This document shows, one piece after another, positions 17,448 through 25,128 of a stretch of 49,981 nucleotides of DNA; position 1 is the first letter of the stretch, and each line of letters starts with the position of its first letter. Both the position numbers and the translations under genes were made by a program. The DNA comes from Rhodobacteraceae bacterium S2214 (lineage in GTDB: Bacteria; Pseudomonadota; Alphaproteobacteria; Rhodobacterales; Rhodobacteraceae): positions 1 through 49,981 of the forward strand of contig CP081164.1 in assembly GCA_025141675.1 (NCBI GenBank), in the 5' to 3' direction. Below the pieces are notes generated by a model. The model ran no database searches. It had not been told where the DNA came from and saw nothing but the letters and a program-made list of their open reading frames with translations.

Positions 17448-18197
17448 TTACGAATATGGCCGGACCGAAACAACATCGCGTCCATCGAACAACCGCATTG
17501 ATCCGTCGAAATCATCGCCGCCATTGCGCCCAAATAAACAGAAATCGGTCTGCTTGATCAGGGGATTTATTTCGATAACAAATGCCGCTTCTGGATGAGC
17601 ACAAATGTCGATAACACACTCATCCAAATGCAAAACGGGAAGCACTTGCAACAACAGTGTCTGCAGCAAATCTGCATAACCAGACGCGTTGCGCAACAGT
17701 TCTGAAAATGACTCCCGCCAATGATACTGAGAAACACCCAATACTGCCCCGTCCTTTACGAAGACGCGGAACTCGGAAGAGGGGGGGATTGTTTGCCATT
17801 GCCGAAGATGAAGTGTCACACTCTCTTCGGCTACGATTGCACAGGTTAGCGCCCTTCCAATTCGGGGATCGTTTTGTGTCACGGTTTGCATGACATCGGC
17901 CAGCGTTTTTGCAGGCTTATGGACAATGGTTGACCCCTTCCAACTGCAATAGCCCAATCGTGGCATAACGCCGGTCGGGAAGTCCGTGAGGCCCGCTTCG
18001 ATTTTTTGGTAAAACTCTTTGCTAAATCCATGTACTTGAGGCGTTTCTGTGTTCTGCCTGACGAAACCGTTAAATGTGCCAAGCATTTGCACATCGTTCA
18101 CATCGACCTCTATTTCCGCAGCGGGAACAGACAGATCTTTTAGCGCGTCAGGCCAATTCTCGGGAAAAGTAGCGCGCACTGTACTTGGCAAAAACAT
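17448..18197 (-). CDS. CDC123/D123-like ATP-grasp protein, T6SS-associated type
   Basis: The protein is 249 residues. ATG at 18197 starts two bases after the SUKH gene's stop codon; a longer frame to 18260 overlaps that gene and is unlikely. The order of motifs matches CDC123: a VMPRLGYCSWKG segment (residues 78-88), HKPAKTL, a hydrophobic LHLRQW, PSSEFRVFV (139-147), CVIDIC with Asp197, and FVIEINPL (207-213) followed by TDFCLFG. The Asp and the E-x-N would bind metal-ATP as in other ATP-grasp folds, and two lysines near residues 87-97 fit the R2K clade. Eukaryotic CDC123 assembles eIF2. Bacterial members were predicted from gene context to be protein-peptide ligases in T6SS toxin loci. The neighbours here are exactly that context. 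Confidence 0.8.
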   Translation of the reverse strand: MFLPSTVRATFPENWPDALKDLSVPAAEIEVDVNDVQMLGTFNGFVRQNTETPQVHGFSKEFYQKIEAGLTDFPTGVMPRLGYCSWKGSTIVHKPAKTLADVMQTVTQNDPRIGRALTCAIVAEESVTLHLRQWQTIPPSSEFRVFVKDGAVLGVSQYHWRESFSELLRNASGYADLLQTLLLQVLPVLHLDECVIDICAHPEAAFVIEINPLIKQTDFCLFGRNGGDDFDGSMRLFDGRDVVSVRPYS

Positions 18198-18199
18198 GA

Positions 18200-18727
18200 T
18201 TAAACTGTCAGGTCTAGCGCGATCGCAGGGGGGCTGTCGGGACTGTCCATACGGTTCCACGGCGGCGTCATACCTTGATCTTCGTAGTACTCCATTTGAT
18301 CCAAGAGGTGTTCAAAACTGTCGGCCACACGAACAAATCGGTATGAAATACCGTCATCATCGGGCGTCCAATAAAAAACCTGCCCAAGGTTCACAGCAGC
18401 AACGCCTAACAGAACTTTATCGCCAGCGCTTGTCCGCCCAATGGGGCGGAACTGTTCGTCCCAATGCCCCTGCTGCAATGCCCCGTCGTGATCGGCCATA
18501 TTTTTTGCAACAGTCACAAAGCTTTGCAATGACCATTTCGGATCGGAAAACTCAAAATTGATGGGTTCATTTGCCACAAGAGAGTTGGGGAAAACGTGCC
18601 CGCCACCATAACGGCTTAAGAATAGAACATATGTTGATAGTTCAGGGGCATTCGCTGCTGTCCCTAGAAATGCTAGAATTTCATCGGCACTACAGGGCGA
18701 TTTGGGGATCACTTGTCGAGCTGGCAT
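18200..18727 (-). CDS. SMI1/KNR4 (SUKH) family immunity protein
   Basis: The protein is 175 residues, the usual length for the SUKH-1 family of toxin-neutralising proteins. Motifs include ILAFLGTAANAP at the start, YVLFLSRYGGGHVFPNS, AAVNLGQVFYW near residue 115 and ADSFEHLLDQMEYYEDQ near the end. Its start lies 11 bases after the stop of the broken WHH nuclease. SUKH proteins commonly neutralise HNH/ENDO VII nucleases, so this is the classic toxin then immunity order. The immunity gene is intact although the toxin is not, which would leave the host protected against kin that still make the toxin. Confidence 0.85.
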   Translation of the reverse strand: MPARQVIPKSPCSADEILAFLGTAANAPELSTYVLFLSRYGGGHVFPNSLVANEPINFEFSDPKWSLQSFVTVAKNMADHDGALQQGHWDEQFRPIGRTSAGDKVLLGVAAVNLGQVFYWTPDDDGISYRFVRVADSFEHLLDQMEYYEDQGMTPPWNRMDSPDSPPAIALDLTV

Positions 18728-18738
18728 TTCTATGTCCT

Positions 18739-19181
18739 CTAAAAATTATCTGCTTGTGAACCAGCGTGGAGCGAAGCACCGCCAGCATGTCTATTCGCGG
18801 TATGAACCTCAGACCGCACGAGTTCCATCGTCACGCCATCTTCTTTATGGTGCCAAATGAAATCACCGTCGTCATATCCATCCGGCATGTCCCCATGTTG
18901 CTGGCGCCACGCGTCTTCGGCGACGGCATATTACGCCACCTTGCGCGGGTCATGTGGATCAAAACAAATTTTTGTGTAGATACAGGGCAGTGAAGACCGA
19001 GCGCGGAGGCTTCCGACCAAGGATGGTCAATCGCCGCCGCCATCAAGGCCTGCGCGTCTTTGCCCGCTCCGGCCAAAGATGGCACGCGATCACTGCATCC
19101 TTTAGCGCAGACAAATGCGATCGGTCGCGCATCATTTCTGCACGTTCGAAAAACCCGCCATCTAAATGCACGATGCGCTCC
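18739..19181 (-). pseudogene. Broken WHH-type HNH nuclease toxin
   Basis: The C-terminal 55 residues are nearly intact: DGYDDGDFIWHHKEDG, then TMELVRSEVHTANRHAGG and a stop at 18739-18741. This is the WHH signature of polymorphic-toxin nucleases in the HNH/ENDO VII superfamily, with the two His of WHH and the later His residues. Upstream an in-frame TAA interrupts the frame (DPRKVA, stop, YAVAEDAW). Further 5' the coding potential jumps between frames: LDGGFFERAEMMRDRSHLSAL, then SLAGAGKDAQALM and HCPVSTQK. One jump lies at the A5 run (18969-18973 on the plus strand, read as T5 there). The N-terminal delivery part is missing. At least one stop and two shifts make it non-functional as written. 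Confidence 0.7.
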
Positions 19182-19970
19182 TCATAACACTACGACAAGC
19201 TGTGCTGCTGGTGGTATTTTCGCGGCTTCGGCCACCCCATCAACTGCAATCCCTTTCATTGCGGCGATGGGATCTGCTTGCACAATGTCGACCCACGACT
19301 CTCGCACGGCAGTTAGAAGGGCATCTTGTTCATGGGCAGGTAGAACAAGAACCTGCTCCTGTAAAAAGCGATTGAACAGTGTCGCATCAGTCAGGCCATT
19401 CAAGCCAACCAGTACTGTGCTTTTGTCAAATTGGTCCGTACTAAAATAGTTCAAGCCATAGTAGGCGTGTATTGCAAGATCCCAGTCCGACAAAACGATG
19501 TCAGCCACTTCACTCCGAAGCATTTCCTCACGATCTTTTTTCACCTTGATCACATCATCGCGGAAAGCGGCGGCGAGCAGTTCTGCAGCTTCGGGGCGCA
19601 CCCCTTCTACACTAAGTTGACGTTGGTGTTGGCCAAAGAAGTTGCGCCAAGGTCCAATCATTTCCAGACCTTGAAGATCAGCGAGACCTTCCAGAAAGGT
19701 AGCGACGGCTTGTGCCTTCGCCGGTTGTAAACGCGTCTGTAAAGCAGTCGCAAACCGGAGTTCTGCGGGGCTCTGGGTTTGTCCGAGTTGGTAAGGTTCC
19801 AATGCCGCCCGTGCCGCGGTGCGGACGTCCACGAGACATCCTTCAAGAACGGGGTAATGTTTCCAGAACGATGCAAGGCTTTCTAACGAAAGCCATACGA
19901 TGTGTTCATGCCGCGACGTTGGTGCAAACACCGCTTCCGTGTCGGGATAGTTCCAAATGTCCGTCGTCAT
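19182..19970 (-). CDS. Unknown protein between the vgrG remnant and the broken toxin
   Basis: The protein is 262 residues, mainly helical and soluble, with no signal peptide. Notable stretches are WLSLESLASFWKHYPVLEG, KVKKDREEMLRSEVADIV, and a C-terminal VDIVQADPIAAMKGIAVDGV ending in a hydrophobic QLVVVL. I recognise no family. It starts 28 bases after the vgrG remnant ends and stops just before the broken toxin, so it belongs to the same operon. The abrupt hydrophobic end and the same-frame coding-like sequence beyond the stop suggest that it may itself be a truncated effector N-terminus or adaptor. Confidence 0.5.
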   Translation of the reverse strand: MTTDIWNYPDTEAVFAPTSRHEHIVWLSLESLASFWKHYPVLEGCLVDVRTAARAALEPYQLGQTQSPAELRFATALQTRLQPAKAQAVATFLEGLADLQGLEMIGPWRNFFGQHQRQLSVEGVRPEAAELLAAAFRDDVIKVKKDREEMLRSEVADIVLSDWDLAIHAYYGLNYFSTDQFDKSTVLVGLNGLTDATLFNRFLQEQVLVLPAHEQDALLTAVRESWVDIVQADPIAAMKGIAVDGVAEAAKIPPAAQLVVVL

Positions 19971-19998
19971 AAACCTTTATCCGATTTCACATGTGACA

Positions 19999-20540
19999 TC
20001 AGTAACACAACCAATCCGCGACTTGATCGCCTGCTAAGTAACCTGTTCCGTCGCCGACAATGCCGCCAGTTGCGGTGCCGACAATACCGCCTCCGACAGT
20101 CCCCGGACCGGGGGCAGCCGCTTGAGCGCGCGGCGCAATCACCATGCCAGCGCTCGGCGATACGACATTGCGGTTCACACCTTTGCCCGTTCCCTGATCA
20201 AGACAATCAACGGGGTAGCGATATTTTTCGATCACACCATGATTAGCGTAGCCAGCGTCAGCGGCACGGTCCACTTCCATGGATTTTTTGGGTATCTTGA
20301 AATTATAATCTGCGAGCCGCACCACTCCGGTCGTCAATCCACGCCCCGCTTTCCTGCCCCACGACCGTTCCTCATCAAAATTAAGGTCGCTCGTTGTAGG
20401 CGGGAATTGGCGAAAACAGGTGTGAAATTTTCGGACGCGTCTGTCATCACTAAGGTATGCCCGTTTTCAGTATGGTCAAAATGATAGCTAATGCAGAACC
20501 GCTCCATCTGTCGCCAATCGGCCAAGACGCCCCGTCTGGT
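19999..20540 (-). pseudogene. Truncated vgrG fused to an effector-like glycine-zipper tail
   Basis: QMERFCISYHFDHTENGHTLVM and TTGVVRLADYNFKIPKKSMEVDR match residues about 170-270 of the intact VgrG at 10954-13053. The frame breaks between the two parts; one extra base in the four-base A/T run at 20413-20416 rejoins them through NFDEERSWGRK. The VgrG N-terminus and the whole spike are missing. After the LDQGTGKG segment the sequence leaves VgrG and becomes GPGTVGGGIVGTATGGIVGDGTG...LAGDQVADWL, a glycine-zipper membrane segment typical of T6SS cargo proteins. It is a recombination scar joining spike and effector sequences. Confidence 0.75.
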
Positions 20541-20720
20541 CTAACTTAATCGCTATTCACGCACCCTGTGTGTAAACTTGCTATTTAATCGGAACGTTAG
20601 GCGCTGCGTTTCAAGTTGACAACTCAAGATTGTGGTTGGCGTCGGTGCTGCAAAGCCTCTAAGTCTCGAAAAAGGCCGCGCGATTAGCCGGAACTGGCAA
20701 ATAAAGGACGAAAAAGAACG

Positions 20721-21080
20721 ATGCTCTTCGTAACCTGCGCATGTTTTGCAATCCTGATCCTGCTCGCAATAGCCGGAGAGAGCACTCTGGGCTTGTTCAA
20801 CGGGGACAGAGATCTTGCCGCACGCACGATGAAAACGGTATTCGCGCTTTTGGGCGGTGTAGGCTTTGCCTTTGCACAACCAGCAATCTGGAGGGCATTC
20901 GCTGGTTTTGTGCAGGGTATGATTGCCTCAGGCGGTCATCAAACGGAGTCGCGCATCGCCAAGATAGGCTTGCATCCTGAGATCAAGCAAATTGCGGGTA
21001 CGGTTGGCGTCGTGTTGTGTATCATCATCTGCATCGCAAGCTGTCTTTTGGCCTATTTCTTGTTCAAGGCGAAAGCGTAG
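20721..21080 (+). CDS. Small inner-membrane protein of a T6SS-associated operon
   Basis: The protein is 119 residues with about three hydrophobic segments: residues 1-18 (MLFVTCACFAILILLAIAG), about 38-58 (TVFALLGGVGFAFAQPAIW) and about 92-115 (AGTVGVVLCIIICIASCLLAYF). It is predicted to sit in the inner membrane. No family is recognised. The next gene starts three bases after its stop, so it begins a three-gene operon with the helical protein and the LysM protein. A membrane protein in this place could act as immunity against a membrane- or envelope-targeting effector, but nothing in the sequence shows that. Confidence 0.5.
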   Translation: MLFVTCACFAILILLAIAGESTLGLFNGDRDLAARTMKTVFALLGGVGFAFAQPAIWRAFAGFVQGMIASGGHQTESRIAKIGLHPEIKQIAGTVGVVLCIIICIASCLLAYFLFKAKA

Positions 21081-21082
21081 AA

Positions 21083-21439
21083 ATGATTTCGCTATCCCAA
21101 GAACAGTTCACACGTTTCCGACAATCAAGTGCAGATGCTTTTTATGATAAGTTGCGCCGCGAACTGCGCGATTTTATGGCCGAAAAGCTAAGCGAAGTTC
21201 CCAATGACGAAGTTGACGCACGTATCACGCAGGCCTTTCACATTTGCCATCAACATAGATTTTGGACTGAAAAAGAGATCACACGGCTCAGTTTTATTCT
21301 TGTCACTTTTCCATATGAGTTTCCGAAAATGACACAGTATCAATGGTTAAGCGGGCTGATTACGACTCGTGCTTCAGCTGACGTGCGCCTTCAACGGATC
21401 AAGGCATATATATCTGCGGGTTCAAAGAAGCATGGCTGA
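21083..21439 (+). CDS. T6SS-locus helical protein (tE-x-I motif)
   Basis: The protein is 118 residues. ATG at 21083 gives MISLSQEQFTRFRQSSADAF; the longer frame from 21017 overlaps the upstream gene and is less likely. It has the pattern of a small family found beside DUF4123 and PAAR genes: a helical start, ITQAFHICHQHRFWTEKEITRL, then a short LVTFPYEF segment and WLSGLI...RLQRI. The role of that family is not established; a chaperone-like or assembly role is usually guessed. The stop overlaps the next start by eight bases, indicating coupled translation. Confidence 0.55.
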   Translation: MISLSQEQFTRFRQSSADAFYDKLRRELRDFMAEKLSEVPNDEVDARITQAFHICHQHRFWTEKEITRLSFILVTFPYEFPKMTQYQWLSGLITTRASADVRLQRIKAYISAGSKKHG

Positions 21440-22253
21440 GACGATCGAAATTCAAAAGGGTGATACGCTCTCTGGCCTGTCACGGTCACATAGCACGACC
21501 GTCAATCACCTTGCGACAACGAATGGTATCGGCAACCCCGACTTGATTTATGCGGGCGACCCGCTGATCGTACCAAGCCCACCGGCTGCACCGTCGGTTA
21601 TGTCGACCGCACCGACCATGTCCGCACCTAGTGGACCAACGTCAGCGCCAACACCGTCCCCGCACGCTGAAACAGCGCCGCCCTCTTCCGTGGCACCAAG
21701 CCAGCCTGCCGAGCCGCCGGCAGATACCCCGCCCGATGTCCCACCTGCGGCACAAGACGGCGTCGAAGCCGGAGAGGAATCTGCAGAGGAAAAAGAAGAC
21801 GCACAGCCCGAAGAGGTCGTATGCAACTGTCCCGCCGATGCGGGAAATGCGTCTGACAAAGCAGCAATCGTTCGCGCTGGCGGCGATGAAAACATCGATG
21901 TCATTTATGCCGAAGCAGGTGGTGACGCGGAAAGCCAAGGCCTGATCGGGAATGCCGAAGGTCAAATCGGGCTTGGATTGTCACGGATGGACCACGTTGG
22001 CACGGCTGAAAACGTTCCGGTCGGGGGCTCCCACCAGCTAAACGTGATGACGGCAAATGCCCAAGTTGAAGGCGGAATCGTCCACGGTATCGGCGCGCGT
22101 GGTAAACTCAGGTCTGAAACTGAAAGTTACTGTAGACGGGTGGCAAAGGCATTAGCACCGGCGCGGCTGCCTAAGGTCAAGAGCTTTGGCAAGATTTTCG
22201 GGAACGATATCACGAACGGTTGGCTCAACGCATTGGAACGCGTCGATGATTGA
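21432..22253 (+). CDS. LysM-domain protein, possible T6SS cargo
   Basis: The protein is 273 residues, with ATG at 21432 inside the end of the preceding gene. Residues 1-50 are a LysM domain (IEIQKGDTLSGLSRSHSTTV and GNPDLIYAGDPLIVP), which binds peptidoglycan-type sugars or serves as a connector in T6SS cargo proteins. A long proline-, alanine- and serine-rich linker follows (about 50-130), then an acidic stretch. The C-terminal 130 residues begin with CNCPAD and have no recognised family. There is no signal peptide, so export would need the T6SS. The protein ends soon after KVKSFGKIFGNDITNG, and a longer ancestral toxin domain may have been lost. Confidence 0.65.
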   Translation: MAETIEIQKGDTLSGLSRSHSTTVNHLATTNGIGNPDLIYAGDPLIVPSPPAAPSVMSTAPTMSAPSGPTSAPTPSPHAETAPPSSVAPSQPAEPPADTPPDVPPAAQDGVEAGEESAEEKEDAQPEEVVCNCPADAGNASDKAAIVRAGGDENIDVIYAEAGGDAESQGLIGNAEGQIGLGLSRMDHVGTAENVPVGGSHQLNVMTANAQVEGGIVHGIGARGKLRSETESYCRRVAKALAPARLPKVKSFGKIFGNDITNGWLNALERVDD

Positions 22254-22438
22254 GTTTATGCGCCCCTCAGAGGCGTATCGCTGATCGAATTGCAATGAAC
22301 GGCCACAGCTTCGAATTTCTACGGCGTAGCTGGGTCGGCCAGCCTCTCCGTCAAACGTGGCGAATAGGAATAGATGCGGCGGTTCTTTTAGAGGCTTTTT
22401 GAAAGGGGGCATCGCCGATGTGAGTGATTGCGGTGGCA

Positions 22439-22965
22439 TCATCCCTTTGCGTTCCGGATACGCATAATCGTCTGTCGGGTGGTGTTAAACGTGCGCGCGA
22501 GATCGATGATCTTTTCACCCGCTGCGATGCCTGCTCGGACTTTGGAGCGCGCCTGTTGATCAAGCGACGGCGGCCTTCCGACGGGCGTCCGTCCCGCGCT
22601 CCTTGTTTTCGCCGCACTCTGATCAAGTTTCGCAAGGGCCTTTAGTGTGCTCATGACCTGCTCGGTTGACGACAGTTGATCGCGTGAAGCCGCCAAACAA
22701 TAAGCCCGTCTTGCGGTCCTAGCCCGCGCAAAAGTTTCGTAAATTTTGGGCGACCTGACGCTGCTACCGCCGCGTTCGCATTCTCGATGATCACATCCTG
22801 TTTACGCACGTCAAAACCCTCGTCCCGCGCGGCCTTCAGTCGCCCGCGGATCATCGTAAGCTCGGACGACGTTGGCCCCTGACTGACCGCCCGATCTGCT
22901 GGAGCCGGATCTCGACGACAATAGATGAAGTCTCGGGCTTCAGGCACAGGTGCGGTCTTTCTCAA
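22439..22965 (-). pseudogene. Serine resolvase/invertase, frameshifted
   Basis: The upstream frame (22965-22651) reads FIYCRRDPAPADRAVSQGP, GFDVRKQDVIIENAN, SGRPKFTKLLRGLGPQDGLIVWRLHA, the catalytic domain of a serine recombinase. The downstream frame (to 22439) reads QLSSTEQVMSTLKALAKL, GRTPVGRPPSLD and IDLARTFNTTRQTIMRI, the hinge and HTH. One missing base near 22681 separates them. The usual catalytic serine after the Y-x-R start (YxRVS) is not present; the sequence is YCRRDP. It may be an unusual lineage or an inactive copy. A dyad resembling a resolvase site lies just upstream at 22981-23002. Confidence 0.75.
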
Positions 22966-22980
22966 AATACAGGATCATTT

Positions 22981-23002
22981 TGTCCGAAATGATTTTCGGA
23001 CA
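22981..23002. promoter_or_regulatory. Candidate resolvase (res-type) dyad
   Basis: TGTCCGAAA (22981-22989) and TTTCGGACA (22994-23002) form a perfect nine-base inverted pair around four bases. The half-site TGTCCGAAA is very like the TGTCCGATA/AAA half-sites bound by Tn3 and gamma-delta resolvases. It lies 16 bases upstream of the broken resolvase gene, where resolvase sites usually lie. Confidence 0.5.
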
Positions 23003-23162
23003 CATTACCGTACGAAAACCATGATGCAAGTTCAGTCCATTCCATCAATCCTACGTAAAAACAGCATAAATCGTGATTATTGAACGTACGAAACACCCTG
23101 TCAAAATTTGCTTTTCACGGTAAACGCCAACGTGGGCCAAATGCGTCCAGCGCCCCGCAAGT

Positions 23163-23275
23163 CATTGAAATAAATGCGTAAAAAGTCAAAACCACTTCGC
23201 GACCCACTAGTTGGTTGTAAAGCCCTGTTTTTGCTCACAAAAACGCCCGCCGCAGAGAGCTGCGTGACGTGTGTA
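23163..23275 (+). repeat. Left arm of a ~113-bp imperfect inverted repeat
   Basis: The sequence includes CACTAGTTGG, GTAAAGCCCTGTTTTTGCTC and CAGAGAGCTGCGTGACGTGT. Reverse-complemented, it matches 23656-23769 at most positions. Both arms flank about 380 bases with no clear gene. Confidence 0.7.
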
Positions 23276-23633
23276 GAAATTTTGAGGTTAGTTGGACCGA
23301 TCTTTTGACTGGGTAATGGTGAAGATATCTCGCACGAACACTGAGACCCTGCAAAATTGAATGGGCGGGTTCTGTAGCAAGTCACGCCGCCCGTGAAATG
23401 AGCGGCACTGGGTGCTGCTGGTCTCTTTTGCTTGGAGACCCTGGCGCCAATGCTAGTAGTTGCGCCTCAGTGAGCTTCGTCAGGGCTCTCGGGCCGTTTT
23501 GCGCGGCGGAGGTGCCTGAGCGCGCGCTGCGTGGCTCTCTTCCAATTCCCTGCTTTGCGCAATCGCCCTGTAATGCGTTTTGCGGGTCGTCGGTGACAAC
23601 GTACCCAAACCTGTTTTGAAGGACTGCACCTCG

Positions 23634-23851
23634 TGGGACAGCCTGTCCCAAAAAAATACACACGTCATGCAGCTCTCTGCGAAAGACGTTTTTGCGAGCA
23701 AAAACAGGGCTTTACAGCCAACTAGTGGTCCGCGAAGAGGCCGTGGCTTTTTACATATATATTTCAATACCTTACAGGCTTCCGGTGCAGACTGCACCAG
23801 CAGAAATTCCGGGTTTGGTGCAGACTGCAACGCGCTGGTGCAGCCTGCACC
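23634..23851. promoter_or_regulatory. Cluster of four palindromes sharing CAG-N-CTG
   Basis: GGTGCAGACTGCACC (23784-23798) and GGTGCAGCCTGCACC (23837-23851) are perfect 15-bp palindromes. GGTGCAGACTGCAAC (23817-23831) differs at one base. TGGGACAGCCTGTCCCA (23634-23650) shares the same centre. They look like sites for a dimeric DNA-binding protein. They lie about 210 bases upstream of the DUF4123 module and could be its operator, or iterons of a lost origin. Apart from the inverted repeats and these palindromes, 22966-24062 shows no supported gene. Confidence 0.5.
23656..23769 (-). repeat. Right arm of the ~113-bp imperfect inverted repeat
   Basis: It contains ACACGTCATGCAGCTCTCTG and AGGGCTTTACAGCCAACTAG, the reverse complement of the left arm with scattered substitutions. 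In one frame both arms can encode a similar peptide (KNRALQPTSG), which may reflect shared ancestry as a small gene or just DNA identity. Confidence 0.7.
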
Positions 23852-24062
23852 ACACTGCCCTTGGCCGTATTGCGCCTCAAAACAGCTCCTTGTGGAAATG
23901 GAAGCAGGATATGTAGCTTGTATTACAAATTCTATTTAAGCTCGAAACCAGCATTATAGCGCCGCCTTTCCCCCGCCGCATTGAACACCTATAAGTTGCG
24001 ATATTGCTGCCTAGGGTTATCTGTTGGCAAGTGGAGTCGAGGCTTAGTTAAGGCGCTGTACT

Positions 24063-25127
24063 GTGAACGATGACGAATTTGATGACTACTGGGTGCAATC
24101 GCCTAAAACGGTTCAAGCACCCACACAGCCAGCGTTGCAGATCGAAACAATCGATGGTGTCGAGCCGCTTGATGCACAGCTTGGTGTGACTGAATTCAAG
24201 ACAGTCCCGGACGCGCTTTATGAGCCGTTGTTTGGACAGCCTGACGACACCAACTTGCACACCTATGCAATCCTTGATGCGGCCAAAGTCCCAAACCTGC
24301 CGGAACTACTGGAGGTCTCGGGGCTGGAGCACCGCTGTCTGTTTAAGGGCGATGCCTATGACGAGCTCAAGGATGTCGCGCCGTGGATCGTCCAGCTCGA
24401 AGACGAAAATAACTTCACTCGCAATCTGTTTACGCGTTCAGACGCACCATGGCACGTATGGGATAATGAGCCGGGGATATACCTGCGGTCAGGTGGCACG
24501 CTCGACGATATGTGGAAACACTTCCGCAAGTTTACGAGGATTCAGGAGGAAAACGGAAAATGGGTCTATTTTAGGTTTTGGGATGTAAAACTTAGCTCAG
24601 AATACTGGAGTCACTTTGCAACATCAACTGAACGAGTGACCCGTTTTTTCCATGGGAGAGATGGAAGCCAATCTTACAGTGTTGGATTGTTAATTCAGGG
24701 GTCATTCAAATGGTTGCGGCCAAGTTTGAATTCTTTGCCTCAACTCAGCATCATGAAAGAAGCATTCGCGTTCAACAAAGCAGATTTCACATTTTTTCAA
24801 TCTCAGATCGACTTACGCTTGAAGAAAGAAGTTGCCGCCAGATTAAATTTCGAGTTGGCGGACGCGCCTGATACCATGAGATTTAAGATCATAGATGTTG
24901 TTGAAGTCGCCTTCAAATTCATCAAGGAACGCTCAGATCGCCGTCCAATTACAAGTGACGCTTGTTTTTCACTCTCGTTTTTAATCATTATCTGGGGTGA
25001 TTTTGCGAGTGCCGTTCTAAGCGGCCCGATATTTTCAGAGAGACTTTTGCCGATTGAGCATCGGATCAAACTTGCCCAAATGACTTACTTTGTAACCGTT
25101 AGAAAACTAGTATCGGAAGGAAACTAA
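24063..25127 (+). CDS. DUF4123 T6SS adaptor/chaperone
   Basis: The protein is 354 residues, with a GTG start at 24063. It is the intact counterpart of the frameshifted adaptor at 8375. Domain signs are LHTYAILDAAKVPNLPELLE (about 60-82), LKDVAPWIVQLEDEN, GIYLRSGGTLDDMWKHFRKF and WVYFRFWDVKL, matching the DUF4123 core. The C-terminal third (after about 235) is helical and lies beyond the core; it may contact the cargo. DUF4123 proteins tie a specific effector to VgrG and lie directly upstream of it, as here. Which VgrG it serves is unknown; the only intact one on this replicon is at 10954. Confidence 0.85.
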   Translation: MNDDEFDDYWVQSPKTVQAPTQPALQIETIDGVEPLDAQLGVTEFKTVPDALYEPLFGQPDDTNLHTYAILDAAKVPNLPELLEVSGLEHRCLFKGDAYDELKDVAPWIVQLEDENNFTRNLFTRSDAPWHVWDNEPGIYLRSGGTLDDMWKHFRKFTRIQEENGKWVYFRFWDVKLSSEYWSHFATSTERVTRFFHGRDGSQSYSVGLLIQGSFKWLRPSLNSLPQLSIMKEAFAFNKADFTFFQSQIDLRLKKEVAARLNFELADAPDTMRFKIIDVVEVAFKFIKERSDRRPITSDACFSLSFLIIIWGDFASAVLSGPIFSERLLPIEHRIKLAQMTYFVTVRKLVSEGN

Positions 25128-25128
25128 T

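Noticed and set aside
23634..23662. Hairpin beside an A/T run as a terminator
   Set aside because: The A-run follows the stem on the plus strand, so on neither strand does a U-run follow the stem.
23480..23939. Overlapping open frames of 116-119 codons on both strands
   Set aside because: They run through the inverted repeat and palindromes, have no ribosome sites and encode similar peptides only because the DNA is repeated.
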